The notes: generated by a model from the letters alone, not told the origin. A stretch of 42,058 nucleotides of DNA from an uncultured Geobacter sp. (GCA_937871715.1 CALMOE010000233.1:1-42058), one strand, 5' to 3'. Counted from the stretch's first letter, positions 30,575 through 39,310 are shown. Numbers and translations are program-made.

Positions 30575-30661
30575 TGGTGCCGAAGACTGGACTCGAACCA
30601 GCACACCCTTGCGAGCACAAGAACCTGAATCTTGCGTGTCTACCAATTCCACCACTTCGGC
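30575..30661 (-). tRNA. tRNA-Leu (anticodon CAG)
   Basis: This 87-nt class II tRNA has acceptor arms 30655-30661 and 30579-30585 (GCCGAAG with CTTCGGC), an anticodon loop TTCAGGT giving CAG, and a long variable arm. Its T-arm has GGTTCGAGTCC, its discriminator base is A and CCA is encoded (30575-30577 on the complement). It starts 12 nt after the rluB stop. Confidence 0.96.
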
Positions 30662-30673
30662 AAGTGATTTTTG

Positions 30674-31456
30674 TTATTTACCACGGTTCTTTTTTTTGTG
30701 CAAGTCTTTTTCTTGAGTTTTAATTTTTTGCTGCTTATCGGGTTTCCCTTCAATAAGTGAGCGAATCTCCTCCTGTGTAAGGTGACGGTATGTTCCGGGC
30801 TTGATCTCCCCCAGTTGCAGGTCACCGTATCTGGTGCGAATTAGTCTGGCCACCAGTAATCCAACGGTTTCACACATCCTTCTGACCTGTCTGTAACGAC
30901 CTTCGTGAATCACTATGGATATCCAGCTGTTTTTGCCGATGGTGCGAACTATTTCAACCTTGGCAGGTGCTGTCCAGCCATCATCAAGCTTGACTCCGTT
31001 AGACAGTTTGGCAATTGTCTCTGGCGTAACCTCTCCGCGTACCTTGACATGATACTCTTTGGGTACCTGGTGGCTTGGATGGGCAAGTCTGTTTGCCCAT
31101 TCTCCGTCGTTGGTTAACAGGAGCAGTCCGTCGGTATTGAAATCCAGTCTCCCGACGGGGAAAAGCCTTTCCGTGATATCTTTTATCAGGTCGGTGACAA
31201 TGGGGCGGCCATCAGGATCCTTCAGGGTTGTCACGTAGCCGGCAGGCTTGTTTAGGAGGATGTAGATTCTTTCTTTCCGAACCGTAATTGGTTTGTCGTC
31301 TACGCTTATTATGTCGACGGAGGGGTCAGCCTTGGAGCCGAGGGTAGTGGTGACAAGGCCGTTTATCGAGACTCTGCCCGAGGTTATCAGCGTTTCCGCC
31401 TCACGTCTCGAGCTAATGCCGGCCATGGAGAGAATTTTTTGTAGTCTTTCAAGCAT
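30674..31456 (-). CDS. rluB: 23S rRNA pseudouridine synthase RluB-like
   Basis: The 260-aa protein has an N-terminal S4 RNA-binding domain (ERLQKILSMAGISSRREAETLI, about 1-60). The RsuA/RluB-type synthase domain has catalytic Asp in LFPVGRLDFNTDGLLLLTNDG (near residue 105), then AHPSHQVPKEYHVKVRG, and EGRYRQVRRMCETVG. Family members modify the peptidyl-transferase-adjacent helix of 23S rRNA (U2605 in E. coli). The C-terminal 25 residues are Lys-rich and probably flexible. The start is odd: a terminator U-tract ends only 4 nt upstream and no ribosome site is visible. The S4 domain nevertheless begins directly after this ATG, so a later start would truncate it. Confidence 0.92.
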   Translation of the reverse strand: MLERLQKILSMAGISSRREAETLITSGRVSINGLVTTTLGSKADPSVDIISVDDKPITVRKERIYILLNKPAGYVTTLKDPDGRPIVTDLIKDITERLFPVGRLDFNTDGLLLLTNDGEWANRLAHPSHQVPKEYHVKVRGEVTPETIAKLSNGVKLDDGWTAPAKVEIVRTIGKNSWISIVIHEGRYRQVRRMCETVGLLVARLIRTRYGDLQLGEIKPGTYRHLTQEEIRSLIEGKPDKQQKIKTQEKDLHKKKNRGK

Positions 31457-31460
31457 AAGT

Positions 31461-31514
31461 AAAAAAATGGCCCATTCAGGAATTTCGGCGACGCCTGTAT
31501 TCTTGAAATGGGCC
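31461..31514 (-). terminator. Terminator-like hairpin between tRNA-Met and rluB
   Basis: On the minus strand the arm at 31499-31514 (GGCCCATTTCAAGAAT) pairs with 31469-31483 (ATTCCTGAATGGGCC) with one bulge and one mismatch, and seven U follow (31461-31467). It lies directly before the rluB start codon and would end the tRNA-His/tRNA-Met transcript or act as an attenuator for rluB. Confidence 0.85.
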
Positions 31515-31542
31515 TTGGGTTAACCTTTGACAAGGTTGTGTT

Positions 31543-31619
31543 TGGTGGCGGTGCAGGGACTTGAACCCCGGACACTACGGATATGAGCCGTATGCTCTGA
31601 CCAGCTGAGCTACACCGCC
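31543..31619 (-). tRNA. tRNA-Met (anticodon CAT), elongator type
   Basis: This 77-nt cloverleaf has acceptor GGCGGTG with CACCGCC, a D-arm GCTCAGCTGGTCAGAGC, an anticodon stem TACGG/CCGTA with loop CTCATAT, and T-arm GGGTTCAAGTCC. The discriminator base is A and CCA is encoded. The first base pair is G-C and there is no run of three G-C pairs above the anticodon loop, so it is not the initiator. A lysidine-modified tRNA-Ile(CAT) is less likely but not excluded. Confidence 0.93.
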
Positions 31620-31658
31620 TAAATTGTATGAATTCCGCATTGCGGATTTAGATTTATA

Positions 31659-31735
31659 TGGGGTGGCTAGTGGGATTCGAACCCACGTATGTACGAGTCA
31701 CAGTCGTAAGTGTTAACCGCTTCACCATAGCCACC
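31659..31735 (-). tRNA. tRNA-His (anticodon GTG)
   Basis: The 77-nt tRNA has a genomically encoded extra G(-1) opposite C73, the His identity element. The acceptor is GTGGCTA with TAGCCAC, the anticodon stem is TACGA/TCGTA with loop CTGTGAC, the T-arm is GTGGGTTCGAATCCCAC, and CCA is encoded. It is first in the minus-strand tRNA block, 39 nt upstream of tRNA-Met. Confidence 0.96.
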
Positions 31736-31779
31736 ATATGTCGCCTGCAGGCTTCAGAGCCGTGCCAAGCAAGATGCAC

Positions 31780-31808
31780 TTTATAGTTTATCCTTCTGGG
31801 TTTGTCAA
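31780..31808 (-). promoter_or_regulatory. Consensus sigma70 promoter for tRNA-His/tRNA-Met
   Basis: Reading the minus strand, TTGACA (31803-31808) and TATAAA (31780-31785) are separated by 17 bases and end about 45 bases before tRNA-His. It is a near-perfect consensus, as expected for a stable-RNA promoter. It diverges from the yceD promoter 143 bases away. Confidence 0.85.
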
Positions 31809-31950
31809 TAATATTTTTCTGGGTGGTCTGCAGTTCTGCTCTGCCTGTCTCTTGTTCGCATGTTAATTATCTGCTTGCATATTTACTTTTAATGGTTTAT
31901 GAAGTGCGCGTGCATGCTGGGTGTCCGCTGCCTGGTGCAGCTGATTGTGA

Positions 31951-31978
31951 TTGACAAAAATTCCCACATAATTATACT
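31951..31978 (+). promoter_or_regulatory. Consensus sigma70 promoter for yceD-rpmF-plsX-fab
   Basis: TTGACA (31951-31956), a 16-base spacer and TATACT (31973-31978). The predicted transcript starts near 31985, leaving a leader of about 25 nt before GTG 32011. The stretch 31809-31950 holds nothing else I can identify. Confidence 0.8.
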
Positions 31979-32010
31979 GCACGTTTCTGATAATTTGTTT
32001 GGGGTGTAAC

Positions 32011-32547
32011 GTGAAGGTTCGTGTCGCAGATATAACTGAAAAGGAGAAGGTGCTCGAGTCCAGGTCACCTGCGACTGACTATCCTACCCTAATGCAGGTC
32101 CAGGAGGATGGTGCTTGTACCTTCCTCGAGCCGATAGACGTCACCCTTTCGATGGTAAATGAATATGGTCATATTCGTGTCAAGGGGCGCGTGGAGACAT
32201 CCATAGGTCTGAAGTGTTCCCGTTGTCTGTCGGATTACACTGCGGACGTCAAGTCAAATTTTACAATCTTCTTCACCAGGTCAACCGGTTCGGTCGAAGA
32301 AGACGAGGTGGAGTTGGCTGAGGAGGATCTTCTTTCCGTTACCTACAGCGGTGATGAGTTAGACCTTGCCGACGAAATTGCGGAGCAGGTTCTGCTTGAG
32401 ATTCCTTATAAGCCTCTCTGTAGGGAGGAGTGTCTCGGACTCTGTCCCGATTGCGGTTCCGATCGTAATATAAATCCGTGCGCTTGCGCCGAAAAGCAGG
32501 CTACTATGGCATTCAGCTCCCTAAGGAGCTTTAAGGTGAAACAGTAA
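32011..32547 (+). CDS. yceD: YceD/DUF177 family protein
   Basis: The 178-aa protein probably starts at GTG 32011: KVRVADI is the usual family N-terminus, and GGGGTG lies just upstream. The frame itself is open from TTG 31999. It contains LKCSRCLSDYTADV and a C-terminal Cys-rich segment PLCREECLGLCPDCGSDRN...INPCAC, a likely metal-binding site. An acidic central part (VEEDEVELAEEDLL) precedes the latter. YceD is encoded with rpmF across bacteria and has been linked to 23S rRNA processing. Here it is 12 nt before rpmF and first in the fatty-acid cluster transcript. Confidence 0.92.
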   Translation: MKVRVADITEKEKVLESRSPATDYPTLMQVQEDGACTFLEPIDVTLSMVNEYGHIRVKGRVETSIGLKCSRCLSDYTADVKSNFTIFFTRSTGSVEEDEVELAEEDLLSVTYSGDELDLADEIAEQVLLEIPYKPLCREECLGLCPDCGSDRNINPCACAEKQATMAFSSLRSFKVKQ

Positions 32548-32559
32548 AGGAGAAATACT

Positions 32560-32742
32560 ATGGCAGTACCCAAGAAGAAGACATCCAAGTCGAGAAAGAA
32601 TATGAGAAGGGCACACGATTTCCTTACAGCTCCATCCGTATCTACCTGCCCGCAGTGCAAGGCCGCCAAGCTTCCCCATCGTGCTTGCCCCTCATGTGGC
32701 ACTTACAAAGGCAAAGAAGTAATCAAGACTGAAGAAGTTTAA
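32560..32742 (+). CDS. rpmF: 50S ribosomal protein L32
   Basis: The 60-aa protein begins [21 protein letters not shown], the conserved basic L32 N-terminus. It has an intact zinc ribbon, CPQC-x11-CPSC. AAAGGAG precedes the ATG at normal spacing. The order yceD-rpmF-plsX is the widely conserved arrangement that ties ribosome supply to phospholipid synthesis. Confidence 0.98.
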   Translation: MAVPKKKTSKSRKNMRRAHDFLTAPSVSTCPQCKAAKLPHRACPSCGTYKGKEVIKTEEV

Positions 32743-32768
32743 TCTGTAAAAGATACTGAACAGTCTGG

Positions 32769-33815
32769 ATGCCTATGAAAATCGCCGTTGATGCCATGGG
32801 TGGCGACAACGCTCCACAGGTTGAGGTAGCCGGAGCCGTAGCAGCTGCCAAGGAATATTCTTTATCCATAATACTGGTCGGTGACAAGGAGCGTCTTGTT
32901 GCCGAACTTGCCCAGTACGATGTATCCGGCCTGGATATAACCATTCACCATGCAAGCGAAGTGGTCGGCATGCACGACTCCGCCTCGGATGCTATCAGGA
33001 AGAAGAAGGATTCTTCGGTCAGGGTGGCATTCGATCTGGTCAAGTCAGGAGTGGCGGAGGCGGTCGTCAGTGCTGGGAATTCCGGTGCCACCATGGCAGC
33101 CGGCATGTATGTGCTTAAGCGGATGAACGGTATCGATCGTCCGGCCATTGCCCAGGTCTTCCCAACGCTGACAGGTCACACGGTTGTCCTCGATATTGGC
33201 GGCAATGTGGATTGCAAGCCTGCACACCTGGTGCAGTTCGCCATAATGGGTGAAGTGTATGCAAGGCATGTGCTCGGCGTCAAACAACCTAGGGTCGGAC
33301 TTCTATCCAATGGTGAGGAGGAGTCCAAGGGGAACGATCTTACCCGTGAAGCTAACAGCATGCTACGGGATGTTGCCTTCGACTACTCAGGTTACATTGA
33401 AGGACGGGATATTTTCGCAGGCAAGGTTGACGTAGTGGTCTGCGACGGCTTTGTCGGCAACATTGTTCTTAAGCTGTCCGAGGGGCTTGCCGAGGCAGTT
33501 GGAACAATGCTTAAGGAAGAGATAAAAAAGAAACTGATTTACAAGATCGGCTACCTGCTCTCCCGCCCGGCATTTGCCCGTTTCAAGAAAAAGGTTGACT
33601 ATGCCGAGTACGGCGGTGCTCCGCTCCTAGGTATCAATGGCGTAGGGATGATCTGCCATGGCGGGTCGAATGTAAAAGCGATAAAGAACGCAATCCGTTT
33701 TGCCTCAGATTATGCTGCCAAGGGTGTCAACCAGCGTATGTCTGAAAAGGTACAGGAAAACTTCGCCATATATTCACAGCAGCGCGACTGTTCCAAAGAG
33801 TCGCCTGGTACCTAG
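32769..33815 (+). CDS. plsX: Phosphate acyltransferase PlsX
   Basis: The 348-aa enzyme converts acyl-ACP and phosphate to acyl-phosphate for glycerophospholipid synthesis. Recognisable motifs are [95 protein letters not shown] and [20 protein letters not shown]. Two ATGs lie close together (32769 and 32775). The second gives the standard [10 protein letters not shown] start, and neither has a strong ribosome site. Confidence 0.97.
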   Translation: MPMKIAVDAMGGDNAPQVEVAGAVAAAKEYSLSIILVGDKERLVAELAQYDVSGLDITIHHASEVVGMHDSASDAIRKKKDSSVRVAFDLVKSGVAEAVVSAGNSGATMAAGMYVLKRMNGIDRPAIAQVFPTLTGHTVVLDIGGNVDCKPAHLVQFAIMGEVYARHVLGVKQPRVGLLSNGEEESKGNDLTREANSMLRDVAFDYSGYIEGRDIFAGKVDVVVCDGFVGNIVLKLSEGLAEAVGTMLKEEIKKKLIYKIGYLLSRPAFARFKKKVDYAEYGGAPLLGINGVGMICHGGSNVKAIKNAIRFASDYAAKGVNQRMSEKVQENFAIYSQQRDCSKESPGT

Positions 33816-33829
33816 CAAGGGGTAAAGAT

Positions 33830-34807
33830 ATGCGTGGGAGAGTTACAGGTACCGGTTCCGCAGTTCCAGAAAAGGTGTTGACCAATTTTGATATAAAAAA
33901 GCTGGTTGATACATCCGACGAATGGATCGTAACCCGTAGCGGAATTAAGGAAAGACGAATTGCTTCCGAAGGCGAGTTTACCTCCACATTCGCGACCAGG
34001 GCGGCTTTGAATGCCTTGCAGATGGCGGGAGTGACCCCTGAAGAGCTGGATATGATAATTGTCGCCACGGTTACTCCCGACTTCCAGTTCCCCTCCACTG
34101 CCTGTCTGGTACAGAGCAACATCAAGGCCCAAAACGCTGCAGCATTCGATGTCTCCGCGGCCTGTTCCGGATTTATCTATGCATTGTCAACTGCTGATAA
34201 GTTCATCCGTAGCGGAGCGGTAAGAAAAGCTCTGGTGATCGGAGCGGAAGTCCTATCCAGGATTGTCGACTGGAGTGACCGCAATAGCTGCATACTCTTC
34301 GGTGATGGAGCCGGAGCAGTTGTTGTCGAAGCTGACAGTGGGGATAAGGGGATTCTCGACTCCATGCTTAAGAGCGACGGCTCTTACTGGGACCTACTCT
34401 ATCTTCCTGCTCCAGGAAGCAGAAATCCTGCTTCTCAAAAGGTGCTGGATGAAAGACTCATGTATCTGAGAATGCAGGGTAATGATGTCTTCAAGCTGGC
34501 AGTAAGGGCGATGGAGGAGGCTGCCAACCAGGTGCTGACCGCAGGCGGTTACAGTTGTGACGATATCGATCTGCTAGTCCCCCATCAGGCCAACAAGCGG
34601 ATAATCGACGCCATCGGCAAGAGACTCGGTCTTCCGGATGAAAAGGTCTATGTAAATCTTGACCGCTTCGGTAATACATCGGCTGCTTCCATACCTATAG
34701 CCCTGGATGAAGCCAATCGTACCGGGCGACTGCATTCAGGGAATCTGCTGCTGCTCGACTCCTTTGGAGGAGGTTTGACCTGGGCGGCAATGTCGATGAT
34801 CTGGTGA
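33830..34807 (+). CDS. fabH: 3-oxoacyl-ACP synthase III FabH
   Basis: The 325-aa enzyme performs the first condensation of acetyl-CoA (or another acyl-CoA) with malonyl-ACP. The catalytic triad is visible: Cys112 in FDVSAACSGFIYAL, His252 in LVPHQANKRI and Asn282 in LDRFGNTSAASIPIAL. DTSDEWIVTRSGIKERRIAS near residues 28-48 is the CoA-binding family signature. AGGGG lies upstream of the ATG, which is 14 nt after the plsX stop. Confidence 0.97.
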   Translation: MRGRVTGTGSAVPEKVLTNFDIKKLVDTSDEWIVTRSGIKERRIASEGEFTSTFATRAALNALQMAGVTPEELDMIIVATVTPDFQFPSTACLVQSNIKAQNAAAFDVSAACSGFIYALSTADKFIRSGAVRKALVIGAEVLSRIVDWSDRNSCILFGDGAGAVVVEADSGDKGILDSMLKSDGSYWDLLYLPAPGSRNPASQKVLDERLMYLRMQGNDVFKLAVRAMEEAANQVLTAGGYSCDDIDLLVPHQANKRIIDAIGKRLGLPDEKVYVNLDRFGNTSAASIPIALDEANRTGRLHSGNLLLLDSFGGGLTWAAMSMIW

Positions 34808-34828
34808 CAGTATCTATCTAGTGCAGCG

Positions 34829-34834
34829 AAAGGA
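34829..34834 (+). promoter_or_regulatory. Ribosome binding site deciding the fabD start
   Basis: AAAGGA with a six-base spacer to ATG 34841, favouring it over the in-frame TTG at 34835. Confidence 0.75.
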
Positions 34835-34840
34835 TTGAAG

Positions 34841-35767
34841 ATGGCCAAGAGAGCTTTCTTGTTTCCCGGACAGGGATCTCAATATGCAGGCATGGGAAAA
34901 GAGCTTGCCTCTAATTTCAAGATAGCGGCAGAAACTTTTGCCGAGGCTGACGAAGCCCTCGGATTCAAGCTTTCCGAACTCTGCTTTGCCGGTCCAGAAG
35001 ATGACCTGAAGCTGACCATGAATACCCAGCCGGCAATTCTGGCTGTCAGTGTTGCCGCCCTGCGGGTGGTAAATGTCGAATCCGGTATCGTGCCGGATTA
35101 CCTTGCAGGCCACTCCCTGGGCGAATTCTCCGCTCTGGTAGCCTCGGGTGCACTGCAGTTTTCCGATGCGCTGCGCACGGTCAGAGCTCGCGGCAAATTC
35201 ATGCAGGAGGCTGTTCCTGTTGGTTTGGGTGCCATGGCGGCTATCCTCTCCGTGGAAGCCGACATTCTGGTCGAGATATGCCGAGAGGCCGAGCAGGGTG
35301 AAGTTGTTGCACCTGCCAACTTCAATTCCCCAGGACAGATAGTCATCGCAGGCCATGCGACCGCTGTGAACAGGGCAATCGAGATTGCCAAGGCGCGCGG
35401 CTTTCGCAAGGCAATGCTCCTCCCGGTAAGTGCCCCGTTCCACTCCGCCCTGATGGTTCCTGCTGGAGAGCGTCTGCGCGAGGTGCTGGAGAGCATCCAG
35501 ATCTCTGAGATGAAATTCCCTGTCGTGACAAATGTGGAGGCGGTCCCTAATCAGGACTGCACTCGTATCAGGGAGTTGCTGGTAACCCAGGTAAGCGCTC
35601 CTGTCCGCTGGGATGAGTCGGTAAGGCGTATGGTTCAGGATGGAGTTGTCTCCTTCACTGAGATAGGTTCAGGGAAGGTGCTGTCCGGACTGGTCAAGAG
35701 GATTGACAAGGAAGTGCATTGCTCTAATGTTGAGGACGTACAGGGCGTACGTTCACTGCAGGTCTGA
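34841..35767 (+). CDS. fabD: Malonyl-CoA:ACP transacylase FabD
   Basis: The 308-aa enzyme loads malonate from CoA onto ACP. With ATG 34841 as start, the nucleophile in GHSLGEFSALVA is Ser92 and the catalytic His in SAPFHSALM is His201, exactly the E. coli numbering, which supports the start choice. The oxyanion motif FPGQGSQYAGMG and the QPAILAVSVAALR segment are also present. Confidence 0.97.
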   Translation: MAKRAFLFPGQGSQYAGMGKELASNFKIAAETFAEADEALGFKLSELCFAGPEDDLKLTMNTQPAILAVSVAALRVVNVESGIVPDYLAGHSLGEFSALVASGALQFSDALRTVRARGKFMQEAVPVGLGAMAAILSVEADILVEICREAEQGEVVAPANFNSPGQIVIAGHATAVNRAIEIAKARGFRKAMLLPVSAPFHSALMVPAGERLREVLESIQISEMKFPVVTNVEAVPNQDCTRIRELLVTQVSAPVRWDESVRRMVQDGVVSFTEIGSGKVLSGLVKRIDKEVHCSNVEDVQGVRSLQV

Positions 35768-35801
35768 ATATAAACAATAAATCAAGTTTACGGGAGTTGC
35801 C

Positions 35802-36236
35802 ATGATGGATGTAAATGAGATTATGAAAATTTTACCGCATCGCTATCCTTTTCTCCTTGTCGACCGTATTGTCGAGTTTGAGGAGGGGAAGAAGATCGTC
35901 GGCCTGAAAAACGTTACCATGAACGAGCCGTTTTTCCCCGGCCATTTCCCCGGTCATCCGGTAATGCCAGGGGTGCTCATCATCGAGGCAATGGCCCAGG
36001 TTGCCGCAATCCTCGCCTATAAGTCTTCCGATGAGTCGACCCGTTCCAAGGTTACCTACTTCGTCGGCATAGACAACACCAAGTTCCGCAAACCGGTAGT
36101 TCCCGGTGACCAGTTGCGCCTCGAGCTCGAGGCTACCGGCTGCCGTCGTGGCATCTGGAATTTTGTCGGTAAGGCATATGTTGACGGCAAGCTCGTGACA
36201 GAGTCGGAGCTCAAGGCGACATTCGCAGACAAGTAA
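35802..36236 (+). CDS. fabZ: 3-hydroxyacyl-ACP dehydratase FabZ
   Basis: The 144-aa hot-dog-fold enzyme dehydrates 3-hydroxyacyl-ACP. It shows [13 protein letters not shown], catalytic His48 in [14 protein letters not shown], and Glu62 in [14 protein letters not shown] second ATG directly follows the first (35805). In many Gram-negatives fabZ lies with lpxD/lpxA. Here it is between fabD and fabG, so the whole elongation cycle except the enoyl reductase is encoded together. Confidence 0.96.
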   Translation: MMDVNEIMKILPHRYPFLLVDRIVEFEEGKKIVGLKNVTMNEPFFPGHFPGHPVMPGVLIIEAMAQVAAILAYKSSDESTRSKVTYFVGIDNTKFRKPVVPGDQLRLELEATGCRRGIWNFVGKAYVDGKLVTESELKATFADK

Positions 36237-36256
36237 TATAAAAGGAGGCAAATAAT

Positions 36257-36994
36257 ATGCCGAAGGATAAAATTGCAGTAGTTACCGGAGCATCCCGCGG
36301 GATCGGCAGGAGCATATCGCTTGCCCTCTCTGCTGCAGGTGCGACAATCGTTGCAGTTGACATGGACAAGGCCGCCACTGATGCCATTGTGGCTGAGATC
36401 ACAGCTGCTGGCGGCAAGGCGCTGGCCGTGATCGGCAACGTTACCGTGCCTGAGGATGCCGAGAAGATGATCGAGGCCGCCATGAATGAGTACGGCCGGG
36501 TGGATATCCTTGTCAACAATGCCGGAATCACCAGGGACGGAATATTCCTCAGGATGAAGGATGAGGACTGGGACGCTGTCCTCTCGGTTAATCTCAAAGG
36601 TGCGTTTCTCTGCAGCCGTGCCGCATCCAAGGTTATGACCAAGCAGCGCTTCGGCAGGATTATCAACATCGCCTCTGTTGTCGGCCAGATGGGTAATGCC
36701 GGACAGGCTAACTACTGCGCCAGCAAGGCCGGACTCATCGGCCTGACCAAGTCCAATGCCCGTGAGCTGGCGAAGCGCAACATAACCGTCAATGCGGTTG
36801 CTCCGGGCTTCATTGCCACTGCCATGACAGATGCCCTCCCTGAGAAGGTCAAGGCCGAACTGATGGCCCAGATCCCCCTGGAGCGTCTCGGCACCGCCGA
36901 CGACATAGCCAATGCTGTACTGTTCCTGGCAGCTGAGAATTCAGGCTACATTACTGGTCATGTACTCTCTGTCAACGGCGGCATGTACATGTAG
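36257..36994 (+). CDS. fabG: 3-oxoacyl-ACP reductase FabG
   Basis: The 245-aa short-chain dehydrogenase has the NADPH motif VTGASRGIGRSISLAL, NNAG in ILVNNAGITRDG, and the catalytic set Ser140, Tyr153 and Lys157 (NIASVVG, QANYCASKAG), spaced as in E. coli FabG. The C-terminal VAPGFIATAMTDALPEKVKAEL and GYITGHVLSVNGGMYM are hallmarks of FabG. AAAGGAGG precedes the ATG. Confidence 0.97.
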   Translation: MPKDKIAVVTGASRGIGRSISLALSAAGATIVAVDMDKAATDAIVAEITAAGGKALAVIGNVTVPEDAEKMIEAAMNEYGRVDILVNNAGITRDGIFLRMKDEDWDAVLSVNLKGAFLCSRAASKVMTKQRFGRIINIASVVGQMGNAGQANYCASKAGLIGLTKSNARELAKRNITVNAVAPGFIATAMTDALPEKVKAELMAQIPLERLGTADDIANAVLFLAAENSGYITGHVLSVNGGMYM

Positions 36995-37102
36995 CGGCCC
37001 GGAAAAAAATATTGCATTTTCCGCTAATCATGATAAGAACCAATTCGGTTCAAATCAAATTCAACGATCCTGATAAGGGAAATAAAAAACGGAGGTATTA
37101 AG

Positions 37103-37333
37103 ATGTCTGTAGAGAAAAGAATCAAAGAGATCGTAGCCGAGCAGCTTGGCGTTGAAGAGTCCCAGGTAACCAACGAAGCATCTTTCATGGATGATCTCGG
37201 TGCCGACTCTCTCGATACCGTAGAGCTTGTCATGGCCCTCGAGGAGGAGTTCGATATCGAAATCTCCGATGAGAATGCCGAGAAGATCCAGACCGTTCAA
37301 GATGCAATCGACTACATCACCGAGCATACCTAA
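37103..37333 (+). CDS. acpP: Acyl carrier protein
   Basis: This 76-aa acidic protein has the phosphopantetheine site Ser36 in [25 protein letters not shown]. It has a strong GGAGG site before the ATG. The 108-base gap before it contains short AT-rich palindromes (for example GAACC-AATTC-GGTTC near 37036-37050) but no convincing promoter. A terminator follows directly. Confidence 0.98.
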   Translation: MSVEKRIKEIVAEQLGVEESQVTNEASFMDDLGADSLDTVELVMALEEEFDIEISDENAEKIQTVQDAIDYITEHT

Positions 37334-37341
37334 TTTAAATC

Positions 37342-37396
37342 AGCTCCGCATCGATACTGTCTTTACACACGGTATTTCGTTACGGAGCTTTTTTTT
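37342..37396 (+). terminator. Terminator/attenuator between acpP and fabF
   Basis: The outer arms AGCTCCG (37342-37348) and CGGAGCT (37383-37389) enclose a second inner stem ATACTGT/ACGGTAT and are followed by a run of eight T (37389-37396). It would leave acpP as the end of most transcripts and let a fraction read on into fabF. Confidence 0.85.
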
Positions 37397-37476
37397 AGCT
37401 TCTGTCCGGTCGTAAGTGATCGGATTCAGTAAGCGCCAATATCATCTTTTTCTGTGCGGCAGAGGAGAGTAGCAAA

Positions 37477-38709
37477 ATGAGAAGAGTCGTTATTACAGGC
37501 GTTGGTATCGTCTCCCCCCTCGGGATCGGCAACGGCCAGAACTGGGAAAATGCGATTGCCGGCAGGTCCGGAATCGGCAACATCACACGTTTTGACGTTA
37601 CCGACTTTCCTGTAAAGATTGCCGGTGAAGTTAAAAACTTCAACGCTGAAGAGTTCATCGACAAAAAAGAAGTTAAGAAGATGGACCTTTTCATTCAGTA
37701 TGCCATGGCGGCATCTCACTTTGCCATGGAAGACTCCGGGCTTGTCATCGACGAGAGCAATGCGGAGAGGGTAGGGGTCCTTGTCGGCGCCGGTCTCGGC
37801 GGACTACCGACGATTGAGAAGTACCACCAGGCTCTCAACGATGGTGGTTACAAGAAGATCTCCCCCTTCTTCATCCCGATGCTTATCATCAATCTGGCAC
37901 CAGGGCATATCTCCATGAAGTACGGCGCAAAGGGGCCAAACGTCTCCTCTGTCTCTGCCTGCGCAACAGGCACCCACTCCATCGGCGACGCCTATCACAT
38001 GATCAAACGTGGCGACGCAGATGCCATGATTGCCGGAGGTACCGAGTCTACTGTCACCCCCCTGGCAATAGGCGGATTCGCAGTGATGAAGGCCCTCTCC
38101 AGCAATAACGACTCACCCACCGAGGCCTCCCGCCCCTTCGAGAAGAGCCGGGATGGTTTCGTTCTGGCAGAGGGTGCAGGCATCGTGGTCATGGAAGAGT
38201 ACGAGGCTGCGAAGAAGCGTGGCGCAAAGATCTACGCAGAAGTGGTCGGCTACGGCCTCACCGGCGATGCCTATCACCTCACCGCTCCGGCGCCCGGTGG
38301 CGAGGGGGCGGCCCGTTGCATGAAGATGGCGATAAACGGTGCAGGAATTAACCCTGAAGACGTAACCTACATCAATGCCCATGGTACTTCCACGCCGTTT
38401 AACGATCTCTATGAAACCATGGCAATCAAGTCAGTTTTCGGTGATCACGCAAAGAAACTGATGGTATCTTCAACAAAATCCATGACCGGACACCTCCTCG
38501 GGGCTGCAGGCGGTGTGGAGGCAGCATTCTGCGCACTCTCCATTGCCAACGGTGTAGTGCCGCCGACCATCAACTACCAGGAGCAGGATCCTGAGTGCGA
38601 TCTGGATTATGTACCCAATACCGCTCGCAATGCTGAAGTCAGGTATGCCATGAGCAACTCCTTCGGCTTCGGTGGTACCAACGCAACACTTCTATTCAAG
38701 AAGGTATAG
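37477..38709 (+). CDS. fabF: 3-oxoacyl-ACP synthase II FabF
   Basis: The 410-aa condensing enzyme has active-site Cys162 in [17 protein letters not shown], and the two His motifs [12 protein letters not shown] and [24 protein letters not shown] precedes the ATG. The N-terminus [15 protein letters not shown] is the family start. It elongates acyl chains with malonyl-ACP from FabD. It lies beyond the acpP terminator, so it may have additional promoter input that I could not place. Confidence 0.97.
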   Translation: MRRVVITGVGIVSPLGIGNGQNWENAIAGRSGIGNITRFDVTDFPVKIAGEVKNFNAEEFIDKKEVKKMDLFIQYAMAASHFAMEDSGLVIDESNAERVGVLVGAGLGGLPTIEKYHQALNDGGYKKISPFFIPMLIINLAPGHISMKYGAKGPNVSSVSACATGTHSIGDAYHMIKRGDADAMIAGGTESTVTPLAIGGFAVMKALSSNNDSPTEASRPFEKSRDGFVLAEGAGIVVMEEYEAAKKRGAKIYAEVVGYGLTGDAYHLTAPAPGGEGAARCMKMAINGAGINPEDVTYINAHGTSTPFNDLYETMAIKSVFGDHAKKLMVSSTKSMTGHLLGAAGGVEAAFCALSIANGVVPPTINYQEQDPECDLDYVPNTARNAEVRYAMSNSFGFGGTNATLLFKKV

Positions 38710-38718
38710 GGTGTGGCG

Positions 38719-39165
38719 ATGATACTACTCGGCAGCGATCACGGCGGTCTGGAGCTGAAAGAGAGCGTCAAGGCACTACTCGAGGAGCGGGGCATTGGCT
38801 ACGAGGACTGTGGCACCTATAGCACCGACTCGGTGGATTATCCCGACTTCGGCGAGAAGGTATCCAGAAGGGTATCAAACGGCGAAGCGGAAAAGGGGAT
38901 ACTCTTCTGTGGTACCGGCATCGGTATGTCCATCATCGCCAACAAATTCCCCGGGGTAAGGGCGGCTCTGGCGACTGACCTGTTCACCGCCCAGATGGCC
39001 AAGGAGCACAACAACGCCAACATCCTTGTGCTCGGCGGCAGGGTTTTGCAGAAGGAGCAGGCCCTTTCCATGGTTGCCGTCTGGCTGGACTCACAGTTTG
39101 ACGGGGGCAGGCACCAGCAGCGCCTCGACAAGATACGCCAGATAGAGAACGAACTGAATAAGTAA
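38719..39165 (+). CDS. rpiB: Ribose 5-phosphate isomerase B
   Basis: The 148-aa enzyme interconverts ribose 5-phosphate and ribulose 5-phosphate. It shows LLGSDHGGLELKESVKALL, DYPDFGEKVSRRV, and the active-site segment GILFCGTGIGMSIIANKFPGVRAAL with the catalytic Cys. I chose ATG 38719, since AGGG lies seven bases upstream. GTG 38713 in the same frame is too close to that site. It is 9 nt after the fabF stop. Confidence 0.95.
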   Translation: MILLGSDHGGLELKESVKALLEERGIGYEDCGTYSTDSVDYPDFGEKVSRRVSNGEAEKGILFCGTGIGMSIIANKFPGVRAALATDLFTAQMAKEHNNANILVLGGRVLQKEQALSMVAVWLDSQFDGGRHQQRLDKIRQIENELNK

Positions 39166-39190
39166 CAAATTCGTATTTCTAGTACTGATC

Positions 39191-39219
39191 ACGGGACTGC
39201 AAAGTCCCGTTTCCTTTTT
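39191..39219 (+). terminator. Rho-independent terminator after rpiB
   Basis: The arms ACGGGACT (39191-39198) and AGTCCCGT (39203-39210) around loop GCAA are followed by a T-rich tail (TTCCTTTTT). Confidence 0.85.
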
Positions 39220-39310
39220 CAGAATCATCGTCGTGCCACATGTTAAGTAAAGCTACCCAGCTAAACTAACGAATCGATTGTCTCAATCATAAAAAAATAA
39301 GGGGTTTCAC

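Noticed and set aside
36995-37102. Small palindromes (GGAAAA/TTTTCC and GAACC/GGTTC) before acpP as a terminator or operator
   Set aside because: The stems are short (5-6 bp) and lack a T-run, and no known fatty-acid regulator site is matched. Noted only in the acpP entry.
39220-39310. Possible folate or glycine riboswitch before glyA
   Set aside because: The leader is only about 90 bases and AT-rich, with no stable paired structure or known consensus that I could see.
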